From contig NC_088301.1 of assembly GCF_032854445.1 (NCBI RefSeq), forward strand, positions 29,374,402-29,438,401: DNA of 64,000 nt. Direction: 5' to 3'. The translations under genes and the position numbers were made by a program. Below are positions 1-11,900 of this stretch, piece by piece (the stretch's first letter is position 1; each line of letters begins with the position of its first letter). This DNA comes from Liolophura sinensis. Its lineage: Eukaryota > Mollusca > Polyplacophora > Chitonida > Chitonidae. The notes beneath the pieces were generated by a model, which did not search any database, was not told the origin of the DNA, and saw nothing but the letters and a program-made list of their open reading frames with translations.

Positions 1-179
1 GGATACCACAGCCAAGTGGCCCTTCGGGATATTGTTATGTTTCTCTAGTAGTAGTTTCCGGGATCAAGTGATAGACTGAGATGTTATATCTACATGCCGC
101 GTGTTTAATAAACCCTAATTCACAGCTCATTTAATTAACATATTCTAATTTGGGGTGTATAAGTTGCTACTTTTAAGCA

Positions 180-245
180 TGCATATGAACACTTAGAATT
201 AAACCTTTACTGAGGTAAAGTGACAAGAGGCCGGTTTTCATGGAT
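180..245 (+). repeat. Interspersed repeat family C fragment
   Basis: ATGAACACTTAGAATTAAAC and ACTGAGGTAAAGTGACAAGA match the family start; the later part is lost. Confidence 0.68.
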
Positions 246-1043
246 GACAGTTTTGCTAACTCAAGTTTTACTCTCTAGCTGTGCTATAGCCTTTTATATT
301 GCCAATACTTGGTATTGTATTTCTCCTTTGCCTAGTCCTCCTACAAGCGATGTAGTTACGTTACTCACTGAATCTGAACAATAAGTTTTTACATTATATT
401 TTAACTGCCAGTTATGGGTTTCTGTTTTAAAGTTGTAATAAACTTTATAGAAAACATTAGTGTACAAAGATTAAATGAAAGATTTGAGTGCCAACAACAC
501 ATGTGGTGGCGCGACGTTAAAATCCAGACATTAGATTACAGCCAAGTTTTCATTGCTTTGAAGTGTGTCCGAGTGGTCTCTGATACGATCTAGTCCAATC
601 GGGTTACAATAATAATGGTTCATGTCACTAACATGTTACCCGCGGGCAGATTGCGGCTCTTATATGAGCGTAGGAAAGTAGATGACGTAGGCCAATGACT
701 GACCTGTGCAAGAAACGTTTTTGTCTGGAAGTGTAGATGAAGCAAGAAAGAACCAAGGTTCGAGCTCCTCTATCAAGAATTTGACCCTCTGGTCAGCGCG
801 ACAGCTGCTCGGGACATGTAATAGGACAGACTTGCCATACAGGATTGCTTCAGAGGGCACAAACAAGGCAAAGCTGTTTCGATGAAAATGAATAGAGCCG
901 GCAGGTTCCCAATTTAAGGCTGTTTCAGCTAGTTAAAAGCTGGATAAGGTGTTAGCGCCAACCTAGCTAAAACTGAATGCTTGTTTGCGCACTGTTTCCT
1001 GAGTACCAGTAACAGAATTCGACAAAAACGTCTGTCTTTTCAG

Positions 1044-1144
<101 letters not shown>

Positions 1145-4100
1145 GACGCCCGAAAAGCTTCATTCTCACTCATGTTAGAAAACGGGGCTACAAGAGAAGT
1201 CATATATTTGTAGCCCACGTGTTTCCGCAAAATCCTACACATTATTCAGAAGTACGGCAGCCGGCAGGGCGGTGGTTACATATACACGTGAAACAACTTT
1301 GTTTGGTTGATCTGCGAGGTACCCAACTGGCGAGCAAGTCGTAGACTCCTTGCTGATCAGGAATATATTTGTCAATAATTCATACTCTCGCTGATTTGGG
1401 TGGAATATAAAGTATAATTATCTGTTGAGAACTTCCCAGCGTAAAGATTTCTCTTAGCACTCCGACTGTGCACGACAGTCGGATGGGGGCTTCTCCCGAC
1501 CCAGGGGATTCCCAGGGACAGAAACTCGTATATACAAGGCCACGCTGTCATATCCATTTGGAGCAGATCTGTCAGAGGTGACATAAACCCACTGGAGTGT
1601 GCGATAAGGTATCAGCGAACATGATCCGAACGTAAATCTGGACAATATTTCAGGGGAATCTGCTAAGAGATGGGCGACTGCATAATATAACAACGTTGTG
1701 AAACGCTGAATACAGGATTCACACCGCTTTCATTGTACAACGTTTATACACACCCATCCTAACATTTCCATATTGAGGGAGACATAATGTTAGTGACCTC
1801 TGGCGTCCGGCGTCCACTGACCGTGATCCATCGTCAAATAAGATGAAATGCTGAGCGGTGTTGAAATGAAGTATTTCCCACTTCTGCTGAGGAGTAAACC
1901 TCTGATATCCATGTAACAGTTTCATGCCTTGTGCCACATCATTTATGTATTATTTTTCAAAAGGTAGGAGGAACAGGCAAAACTATCACATAATTGCGAC
2001 ACAGTTCACCATGAATAGTTAGCATAAGTCATTTCAAAGTAATGTTATCAACAGTAAGATTAGATTGGCAATCGTGCTTATATGTATGTTTATCTAACCC
2101 ATGGGTTTGAGGAGGAAGAATCGGTTTTACATTTGCAAACTACTTAATAGGCATTGGAGATAAATCCAAGAAAATTTTGCTGCATTCACTGTATTTATAT
2201 AATAAAAAATAAGCGTGTTTTTTTCTGGGCAGGTTTGCACATAGGTTTAATACATGTAGTAATATTACAAAGATTAGGCCTGTAAGTAGAGTTTGTAGCT
2301 CCAGATGCCGGGTGTAAGATGTTGTGACAAAGCGGAAAATAATCAATTCTCGCTTGTTTATGATAGGGTTGTGTTGCCCGCCATGTGTTTCTTCTCTCAG
2401 ATAGAAAATAATCTTCCAGAATCCATCATGTTTAGATGGTCTTGGATTGTCCTCGCATTCTTGCTCTAGGCTTATTAAACACTATTGTAGGTAAAGAAGC
2501 ATGTTGCTTTTCACGAAAAATAATAAGTTCATTACCCCAATGCTTATTTTCTTGACAGATTTGGAGCATGTATTGGAACCCAGGTGGAATTTTCATTCTT
2601 AGCTTTTAATTTCACACATATTATAATTTCCTCCTTCATTATCATGCCGTATTCTTAATATTTTGAATTCCAAACGGTTTCTAAACAGAATGGCTACCCC
2701 TTTAGAGTTACTTTAGTAAAGACTCGCTATAATTTATAAATGCATTTCTACATTTGCACGATATCCATCATTTCGCACTATTTCTCTTCACTTCTTTATG
2801 TACGTTTTATATATATATAAATTAGGACAAGCCAAAAACAGACGTAGGTATATATTTATGCCAGGTGATTACAATGGAAGCAGTTCCCCACTTATTAACA
2901 TAACGCCTAAACAGCTGGCTTGAAACAGGAAAATAGGCAGACGTAACCAAAACATGAACCAAGCTCACTGACAAGGACGTTTATCTGCACATCATAAAAT
3001 TAGTCTCGCATATACTACCATAACAATCACATAATATGATTCACGGATTATAGTTTATGAAAAAAACACTCATAGGTAAACGAGGTTCTTGGAAAACATC
3101 TAATGTATCGAGCAATTATGTTCCACGGAAAAATCATTAAGTGTCAACAGACAGATTACCGTCTAATCGACATATATTCACACAGGTATTTCTATGTAAA
3201 GATCCATTAATATTCAGGCAGTTCGCACGACGTTACATCAGCACTTTTTGAAGAGTGGTGTCTCCCCATCGTATTATGTTGCGTCTCTAGCATAAAAATA
3301 TCAGTACATTGTAATTGGTTTCTGGTATGGCATTTTGCAGCCATTACAAATTCATGGGCATGGAAAGGCTCAAAACGCCTAGCAAGTCCGTTCTTATCGA
3401 CATAACGTGTTCCACGCACGCACATTAAATGTGACAGGCAGGATTTTGTCTCTGTCTGTAGTAATCGTCGTTGTGAAATAATGGCAGGTGGATGCTGTGT
3501 TCCGTGTTCATGGATTTGCGTGACTGGCCAAGCCTGTGGCAGGTTACGAAAATCATTTTTTCGGTTGCAACTTCAAATTTATTGTAAGAAATTGCCATGT
3601 GATTTTTTTCCTGTGTTTTCACTTGTCTCTAGTGGGATACCATAAATCAAGAGATTTCTTTTTCTATGGTGAATTTCTAACAATGTCAGTTTTTCTTCCA
3701 GTGCAAAGTGGGGAGATTTTCTTGTGCTTTTGACATTATCACATTGTTAATTATTTTAATTTCTTTTGCCCGGAATTCAATGACCTAAGTGTAGTCATGC
3801 ACACTGGATTTCATATCTTATATCGTTTGCGGAACAACATGTTTCTCCGTTAACAAAGCTGTAACCACGTTAACCCTTTTGTTGGTCAAACGATGCTCTT
3901 AGATTGTCTTAAAGGCCGGCGACGCCTTACCTCAAATCATCATTTACTATCCACAATTGTATCACCATTAAGGTTGCTGCTATTATTTGTCGTTGACCAC
4001 TCTTCTTAGATGGTCATTGTGAAACGCATATACTTTATATATGAATAATGCCATCCACCATGTGAGCACAACAGCACCTTCAACTTTACAACTGTCATTT

Positions 4101-4661
4101 AAGTGTCTTGTTATTGGTCTAAACTGGTCCGGTATGTGAAGGTTTGGCCCTTTTACAGGGCAGGTGATCTTGTTTCGGGAACGAAATGTGCCGGCCTTGT
4201 CACACGTTCCCACCATGTTCTCTTTTTCTTAACTGTACACAAGCAGTTAATCGTTACCGGAATAGTTGTAGCAAACTCTCACATATAGATCGCTATTTGA
4301 GTGCGGTGCAGAATTTCCAACCTCTTGGTCATCCTTTCTTTGACGATATTCATTATGTTGCTATATGCTTTAACACGTTGCTGTTAAAAGCTTTATGCTT
4401 TATAGGCCTTCTCTACTATTTGTGCTGAAACGAAACTTTCGGCTTTGATACCATGTGGTTACTAAACTCAACAGAATATGACAACAAATGACAAGTTACA
4501 GTTAATTAATTAATCCAAGTTACACGTCCAATAACACATTATTTTACTGACAAGAAAGTCACCTTGCGTTTGCCTGAAGACCGGCATCGCCAAGGCAGAC
4601 GACCAAACCTCACTAAATTCATTACAGCAAACCACACGCTCAACTTGATAGCTTGATAGGT

Positions 4662-4934
4662 TTTTTTTTTTGATTTTTTTTTTGGTTGGTGTTTTACGCC
4701 GTACTCAAGAATATTTCACTTATACGACGGCGGCCAGCATTATGGTGGGTGGAAACCGGGAACAGCCCGGGGGAAACCCACGACCATCCGCAGGTTGCTG
4801 GCAGACCTTCCCACATACGGCCGGAGAGGAAGCCAGCATGAGTTGGTCTTGAACTCACAGCGACCGCATTGGTGAGAGACTCCTGGGTCACTACGCTGCG
4901 CTAGCGCGCTAACCGACTGAGCCACGGAGGCCCC
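4662..4934 (-). mobile_element. Full tRNA-derived SINE (family A) with 11-bp target-site duplication
   Basis: Read on the minus strand it begins GGGGCCTCCGTGGCTCAGTC, with a Pol III A box (TGGCTCAGTCGG, 4924-4913) and a B box (GAGTTCAAGACCA, about 4856-4844). It ends in a conserved segment (AAATATTCTTGAGTACGGCG) and an A-rich tail. GCTTGATAGGT flanks both ends (4651-4661 and 4935-4945), direct proof of retrotransposition. Non-autonomous: it codes nothing and would rely on a LINE. Confidence 0.93.
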
Positions 4935-5724
4935 GCTTGATAGGTGCATGACCACATTCCTGTGAGTCGGACAAATGTAGACCTATACAATTTTTCACCG
5001 TATATGTCATGGCGTAAAGGAAGTGACTAAAACTAGAAACTATATCACTAAATACATGAAGATAATATGGTCTTGTTGACGCGAAAAAAATGTGAAAAAA
5101 AGGATTTCTTCTGTGTTTTGACTTAGCTCACTTTGTTAATGACTGTGGTGGATGTTAACATCAGCACGAGTGTCAGCTCTTACCAGGTAATGTAAGATCA
5201 TTCCATGTGAGCCAGTGTGGGTGACAGTGTACCCCGCGCAACATTTTAACTGGTAAGTTCCCTCACAGCATGTAGATATCTAACTCTGGCGTCTCTGCGA
5301 TAACGAATATACTGCGTAGGCCAGCTCGCTGTTCGGTACACAGTCCCGTCCATTCGCTGGCAAACATGTTGAAGGCATGGAGCTTAGAACTTTCTACTGA
5401 CATCACGCCTTAGTCACGTGAATGCTATCTTATGAACATCGATTTTTCTGGGCTGTCCGCAGTGACTTAAATTTCATCATTAATCGACAGCAATGCAGAA
5501 TGGCAACACTCACCGGATGGTTTTTCCCCCAGAGTACAGAGCGGTGATGGAAAGTGAGAGTCCTTTGACGAAAGGTAAGCCATATTTTGTTACTTGATAA
5601 CTTTATATATGTATACCCACATGTATGTTCCCGGGGGAGAGGAAAAAACGGGAGGATAGATCAAACAGAACGATAGAAGGAATAGCCTTGGAGAGTTCGT
5701 GTAAGGATTTGATTTTGCTTGATC

Positions 5725-6105
5725 TGTGATGAAGTGCTGGTGTTGCTGTAAAATGCTGAGATTGGTGTAAAGTTCCGGAATTGTGGTAGCGTGCTGAAAT
5801 TGCTGTAAAATGCTGGGATTGATGTAAGCTGGCAGTGCTGGAGTTGTTGTAAAGTGTTTGTATTCTTGTAAATTGCTGTTATTGTTTTAAGGTGCTGTGA
5901 TTGTTGCAAAGAGTTGCGATTGTTACGAAGTGCTGAGATTGTTACAGTGTTCTGGAATTTTTGCAAATTTCTGTGATGGTGGAAAAGTGCGGGGATTGTT
6001 GTAAAGATCTTCGAATGTTGTAAAGTGCTGGGATTGTTGTAAAGTTCTGTGATGGTGGTAAAGTGCTGGTATTGTTTAAATGAGCTGACTTTGTTGTAAA
6101 TTGCT
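5725..6105. repeat. Minisatellite, about 19-bp unit, about 20 diverged copies
   Basis: The unit resembles AAAGTGCTGGGATTGTTGT, with base changes in most copies and some length slips. The open frame across it on the minus strand is a by-product of the repeat. Confidence 0.88.
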
Positions 6106-7790
6106 GAGGTGGTCAGGTGCTGTCACATTGGTGCTTCGTATCTGTAACGCCAGGCTACTTCTACTTAACTATGAAGGAAACAGTCTAATTTCTTCCAAAA
6201 CTGTTGTTTTATGAATATAATATGTGCGCCAACGACAAACTGGTATGTTATACTTTTTTTTACCGAGTTCTGTTATTTTGTGGGAAACCTAAAATCCTAA
6301 GATGTCGAATAGTAGGTCATTTACAGGGCTGTAAGTTGTCACCTTGTTGATAGATTTCACGTTATGCGTCATTTTAAGAAAATTCCAGGCTTTTCGCCCC
6401 GTGTTAAAACATTTAAATAAAAAAAATATAAAGTTAGACTCTTTTATTTCAGGGTTTTCTGCAAACGCCATTTACACCACTGGATTATGCATTCATTTTG
6501 TTGACGTTTCAGGCAAAATTAAAACAAAAAAATCTCAGTTGCATGCGTGAATCTGGTGGACTCTACGATTGGCCATTTGACTAGGAGGGTTGGGGGGGGG
6601 GGATTTAAAACCATATATAACCATCTAAAACGCAAAGAGAAACAAGCGGGTCTGTTTATTTCATTTTTGTTTTAAATATATGTTAGTGATCTGTTATCCG
6701 TCTTTGTTACGAAGAATGATACGCTCCCATTTAGAAATAAACGAAGAAAAAGAAGGAAAAATCCTCAGTACAAAGTTAAATGTACTATGTACAAGTAGAT
6801 GGAATGGTGTTACAGACTACTGGCAAAGCGGGAAAAAGACGCAATGTGACATAGAAATGCATTCAACCTTTTACCGACTAATGCCAAGGTAACATCTTGT
6901 CTTCAACCTAGCAAAATTTCATTTCCAAATTGTCACAACAATCGTCACAACACTCGTCACAAAGAAAGACATGTCCGTTCAAAGGCATGGTTTGTCTATC
7001 TTGTTACAGAGTAAATTGCTTGTGGATGAAAGGAAAACCGTGGAGAGTCTGGGGAAAACCCGCACACTCGCTCTCTGTCTCGCTGTAGTGAAGGATTGTG
7101 TGCATCGGAGAAGAACTGGACTTTTGCCTAGAGGCCGGGAGTTGAGCCCCGAGCTGGCTGGACTGAGATCGGATTATACTGTTGACTACGAACGTGTCGC
7201 GATCAGATTCAACACCTACCATGCCCGGTTGTTTACACTAGATTGACCACATAATGTGACGTAAACACAGCTCGGTAAAACAGAGAAATCCCTGCAGGTG
7301 AGTCTTGATTGTGCGAAATAGACCCGTCGATTTTCACAGGAGTGACCTGTGCTTCTATATGAACACAACACATGATCATCATGATAGCTTGAGCACTCCG
7401 ACACTTTGTTTGCAATACACCATAGAAGCTTTCACACGCAGTACTGCACCCTGTTACAGGCGTAATACAATTCCAGCCAAGCCAAGGTGACAAACAACCG
7501 ATTTTAGAAAAGCTTTAGAAGAGCCAGCTAATATACTATGCGGTGTATTGTAGTCGAACATTTCGAAACCAGTGCGAATTGATGGACACGCTAATGAAGA
7601 AAATTTCTCCCCTTTTTATTCTGTTGTATATCAAAATATCAAACTGTCTGATTCTTCCAGGTATTCCACCGAATGTAAAGGCTGTACATTGATGTGCGTT
7701 TGTACATGTATTTAAAAGCAACAGTCTGAGCGCTCTAACTTTGTCACAGGTTCTGTGTGCTATATGACCTACGGCAGCTTTGGCTTAGCA

Positions 7791-7797
7791 TATATAA
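7791..7797 (+). promoter_or_regulatory. TATA-like box upstream of the GPCR start
   Basis: TATATAA occurs 236 bases before the ATG in a non-repetitive setting and would place transcription start near 7820. Such words are common in AT-rich DNA, so this is only a candidate. Confidence 0.2.
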
Positions 7798-8008
7798 CTC
7801 GGCTTTTTTTTTTTTAACAGAGTCAACTTGTTGATTACGACACAGCAGGTCACACGAGTGTATTTACAACGACTTAACTTTTCTATTGACCCAAAGTTTA
7901 ATGTGAAATGGATAATGGATTTCTTTTGCGACTGTTGTGACAAATCAGGTCAGATAAGGGTTCCCTGGAATCCTACGGCACCGCATTGCTGATTTCTTTT
8001 TGGGGTGC

Positions 8009-8010
8009 AG
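8009..8010 (+). promoter_or_regulatory. Possible splice acceptor in the 5' UTR
   Basis: GATTTCTTTTTGGGGTGCAG ends at 8010, 22 bases before the start codon. It is pyrimidine-rich enough to be an acceptor, so the transcription start may lie in an unseen upstream non-coding exon. A donor-like CACG|GTAAGC at 8026 shows that the leader could also be spliced in other ways. Confidence 0.3.
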
Positions 8011-8032
8011 GCACATGTCATCACGGTAAGCC

Positions 8033-8371
8033 ATGGCGGAGAATAACCACACGATCACCGGGAACATTTCAGAAGTGGCGGGAAACTCGGGTTTGGATTA
8101 CCTCAACCGAACGACCCCCAGGCAACAATACCCGGGATACTACGATGAGTACTTTTACGATTATGATGACTCCATCAGCACGATACCCTTGGGGGAGGTG
8201 ATCCCGGTGGCCTTGGTTTACGGGCTTACTCTCATTCTTGGGGTCACGGGCAACACCCTTGTTATCTTCTCTATCGGGAGGTACAAACCCATGAGGAGTA
8301 TTACCAACATATTTCTGCTCAGCCTGGCTTCCGCCGACCTTCTACTTGTCTGTATCTGTGTTCCAGTCAAG
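8033..8371 (+). CDS. GPCR exon 1: N-terminus, TM1 and TM2
   Basis: This exon codes residues 1-113 and ends in phase 0 at AAG|GTAAGT. The ATG sits in a strong context (AAGCCATGG), and an in-frame TAA lies at 8027-8029, only two codons upstream, which fixes the start. The extracellular N-terminus has three N-glycosylation sequons (N5, N11, N25) and a Tyr/Asp/Glu-rich run (about residues 33-47) that resembles tyrosine-sulfation regions. There is no separate signal peptide, as is usual for class A receptors. TM1 is about residues 54-80 with the GN pair at 73-74. TM2 is about 91-111 with the LASAD motif. Confidence 0.95.
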
Positions 8372-8807
8372 GTAAGTCCTTTCTAGTGCACTTGCTTTAT
8401 GCATTAGTGAATCATGTATTAGAACTGAAATGGATGTAAAGTTGTTTTTAGCCAGTGTATCTATATATTTAAACTCGTCAGCTCGGGCTGGGTCACCATT
8501 ACTGTAAGTTTAATTCCTCCACAAGCACTACAGTCAATCAGTAACTCTTTTTCTTATCTTGTTACTTAAAGTTTTTGCTGCCGACGTAAGTAGCTTTGGC
8601 TGATGTTAAATTGGTGCAATCAACCGACCTTAAAAAAAAAGATTTCAGATCTGAGAGTGAACTAGATATGCCTGTCCTTGCACACATTTTATCTGCGTTT
8701 TCCAAATCGTTTTAAAAAGCTGCTAGCCAAATACTGAGTATTCAAATTTATTTTCTAGGATTGTAGAGTTACATGGTTATTTACTTTGTCACAAATTTCT
8801 CTCAGAG

Positions 8808-8905
<98 letters not shown>

Positions 8906-11900
8906 CTGGACTGGTATTCGCTCCGGACACGCTCGCTGTTTAGTTCGTTATGTTAACTACCTGACATGTTTAGCAAATCAAGCTATGGACACGAATTCTG
9001 TGTAAACAATGATAACATCGTTCGGGAATGTGTCAGAATCATTTTCAGTGTTAGTATATCTGAACAACAGCCTAAGCGCATAGAAATGATTTGATTTCCG
9101 AAATTTTGATATCCATTGTTTTCTTTTAATTATCGATATCTATAATATTAATCATATAATTAATCACGAGAAATGATTACCTACTTTCCTGTTTTAAGTT
9201 TATACAATTTATAATAGCTGAATAATGACTGACTGGTGCTTCCTTAAATATCATCTGTCAAACGATAGGGGATTTGTTTTAACTGCGCAAGGAGTGCTAA
9301 CAACTAATTGCGTCAATGGACACTGTTGGATAAAATCTGTTAACTTCATAACATAACTCCTTAGCGTAGCTGTATAGGCAGAAGTCAGTCTGTGGATTAA
9401 AAGATGTAACACATTGCAAATACCAGAAATAGCAGAAAGGAAAAGACCTCTAAGTTCGAAGTAGACATCATTTAATAGACGACTTAAAACTATGCATAAA
9501 TATACTTTCATTTATTTTTTTTTTGATTTTTTTAAGAGAGTTAAAGGCGTTCAAACGTTTCAATTCTAAGGTGGACATAATGGACCATACTATCACAGTT
9601 TAGGAACTCTGACGTCACAGGAAGATTTTCCAACTCTAGTCACGACACTGAATGTGGGAATACCTGTTTTTATCCACGAGCAAAAAATTACTGAAATAAT
9701 TTTCTCAAAAGTTGCTTCCTTCTGGTCAACATCAGGAGAAGGTGATGTGACGTTAGAGTTCTCAGATATCGTCAGTATGGCACATAAAGCCCACCATAGA
9801 ATTCACATATATGTACGCCTTTCAACACTCTTCATGCAAATCTAAAAAAATGAATGAAAGTGTTTTTACGCATAGTTTTCAGTTGTCTGTATGGTGAACC
9901 TTACTTCATTTTTAGCTTTCTTTTACATTAACAGAAAGGCCGCCATCTAATATCATATTTAAAGCTTGTGAAAAGAACCGATTTTCTTCATTTAATGTTT
10001 AATCGTTTGAGACATCGCTCAGCTGGGGGTGAAGTTCTTTAATGACACCCTCAAACTGTTTTTAGTTGGACATTTTGACTCTTTATACGAGGGCTGCGTT
10101 GCAATCTCTGACATGAGCACTGGTTATTCAGCGTGTATGACACATATGTACTTGCATGGTGGGTGAGTTTTTTTTAAAAAAAATTGTTAACAACATTCCC
10201 ACTGCCTGAAAAATACCATGCTTTATTTTTCAGCTACAGTTACGTGGAAACAGTCGGGGAACAGATTTTGATGGGCTTTTTGTTAGCGAGTGTGCAAATT
10301 GTAGAGCTATTTAAGCATTCACGTAATCAATTAGAATAAAAGCCTGATTGAGGTAAATTGACAGGAGGCCGTATTTCACCCTTTACGTCTTTGGTATTTC
10401 TCTAGATTTCCCGGGATGTTAAACTGTGTGTGACACTTCTGATTAATCTGCATGTCGTAATGATATAATTCATAATCGTTTATAACCATACGTGTTTAAA
10501 ATTCTCTTGATAAACATAAAAAACATGCGTTTTATTTGTGTTACTTGTTTAAAAAGTATTTTCCCTTTGCCTTTTGACTATATGGAGTCATGGACAGATG
10601 GCAAAGAAATCATTCGCTCAAATATGAACTGTATTGAGCTTGAGACAATCATGCAGGCATAGGGTGAGGCAGTGGGTCTAATGAAAACACCCCATCTCAC
10701 ATGTCCGGGACATTTGGGGCGTGAAGCTGTCACGTACATTAACACTCTTGGAGCTCATAACGAGAGAGCGTCATCCGGATTTTTATGGCACCATAAACTC
10801 TAACACACGGTTAATGTGTTGAGGATATTGCCTGGGCGAGCAGTCCCGGATATTGATGGTGGGGAGGTTACGATGGGCTGTAGTTTACGCGATATCAGGC
10901 TGTGACCGCATGCAATAGATGGTTTGTAATGGCAGCCATCTTTGATGTAAGTTTATGTATTGCCCACTGGGTGTCTATTGTTAAAGTTGTCATAAGCTGG
11001 GCAGAGGCCCTTGGCTGGTAAGGGCATGCAATGGGCAATATACACAAACTTACCTCAGATATGGCTGCCATTGCAAACCATCTGCTCAGCTGCACAAGAG
11101 CGTTACCAAGTTACGCTGAGTTCGACATCTGACAAAGTCATTCGAGTCTAACAACTGGTGACTCTTTCACAAAACGCCGTAAATCAAATTTCTCGTGACG
11201 TTTTGGGGTGTCACATTTCCGCTGTAAATGACGCTGTCTAGGTTAAAGTTCCGTAAAACGAAACAAATTATGAGAAAAAATACGAAAGGTAAATGAGTTG
11301 AAATGAGTTGAAATGAACGAGTCGACTTCCAAGTTCTAAATTTCAATATCAACTCCTTGCTGGTTCATTCAACTCAGGCGTCCTTGTGGCAACCAGTCCG
11401 TCCTTAGCCAGTGAGGAGGCAATCTAACCTGGTTTGCAATGTACCTGGCGAAGGGCGCTAGTTTTCTACGGGATCTACCTCGTCTTCTCTATCAATAATG
11501 TCGACAGCACCTCGTACAAGGGAAATATTCTTGAGCATTTGATTAAACACCAATGAACGAAATGCGTTTTGTGCGCCCGATTCAGTGAGTGTGGCCTCCG
11601 GTGTTTAGAGATAATCAATCCCAGCAGCAGTTTGAATTGGTCAGTGTCCTCAAGAGCTTTTTCAGACGTGTACAAATTGATTAAAACAATCGTTTGCCGA
11701 CGCAATGTTGTGGACTGAAACAGTTGTTGAGGACAGGCTTCTCCACAGGGGCTTTTCGCAAAACTAAGTTAGAAACTGACTAGGCTGTTTACCTTTATAA
11801 AGTAATTGTTTCGATATAGTTGATTGGAGTACACATATAACACTTTTCGCAGACTGGAATGAGACAAGTTTCTAATGCTATACAACGTCTAGCTATCAGT

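Noticed and set aside
4844-4934. tRNA-like sequence as a possible tRNA gene
   Set aside because: It is the head of a SINE with target duplications; it does not close a full acceptor stem.
5661-5966. 101-codon minus-strand frame with Gln/Asn/Thr-rich repeats
   Set aside because: It is produced by the 19-bp minisatellite, and the repeats slip out of frame.
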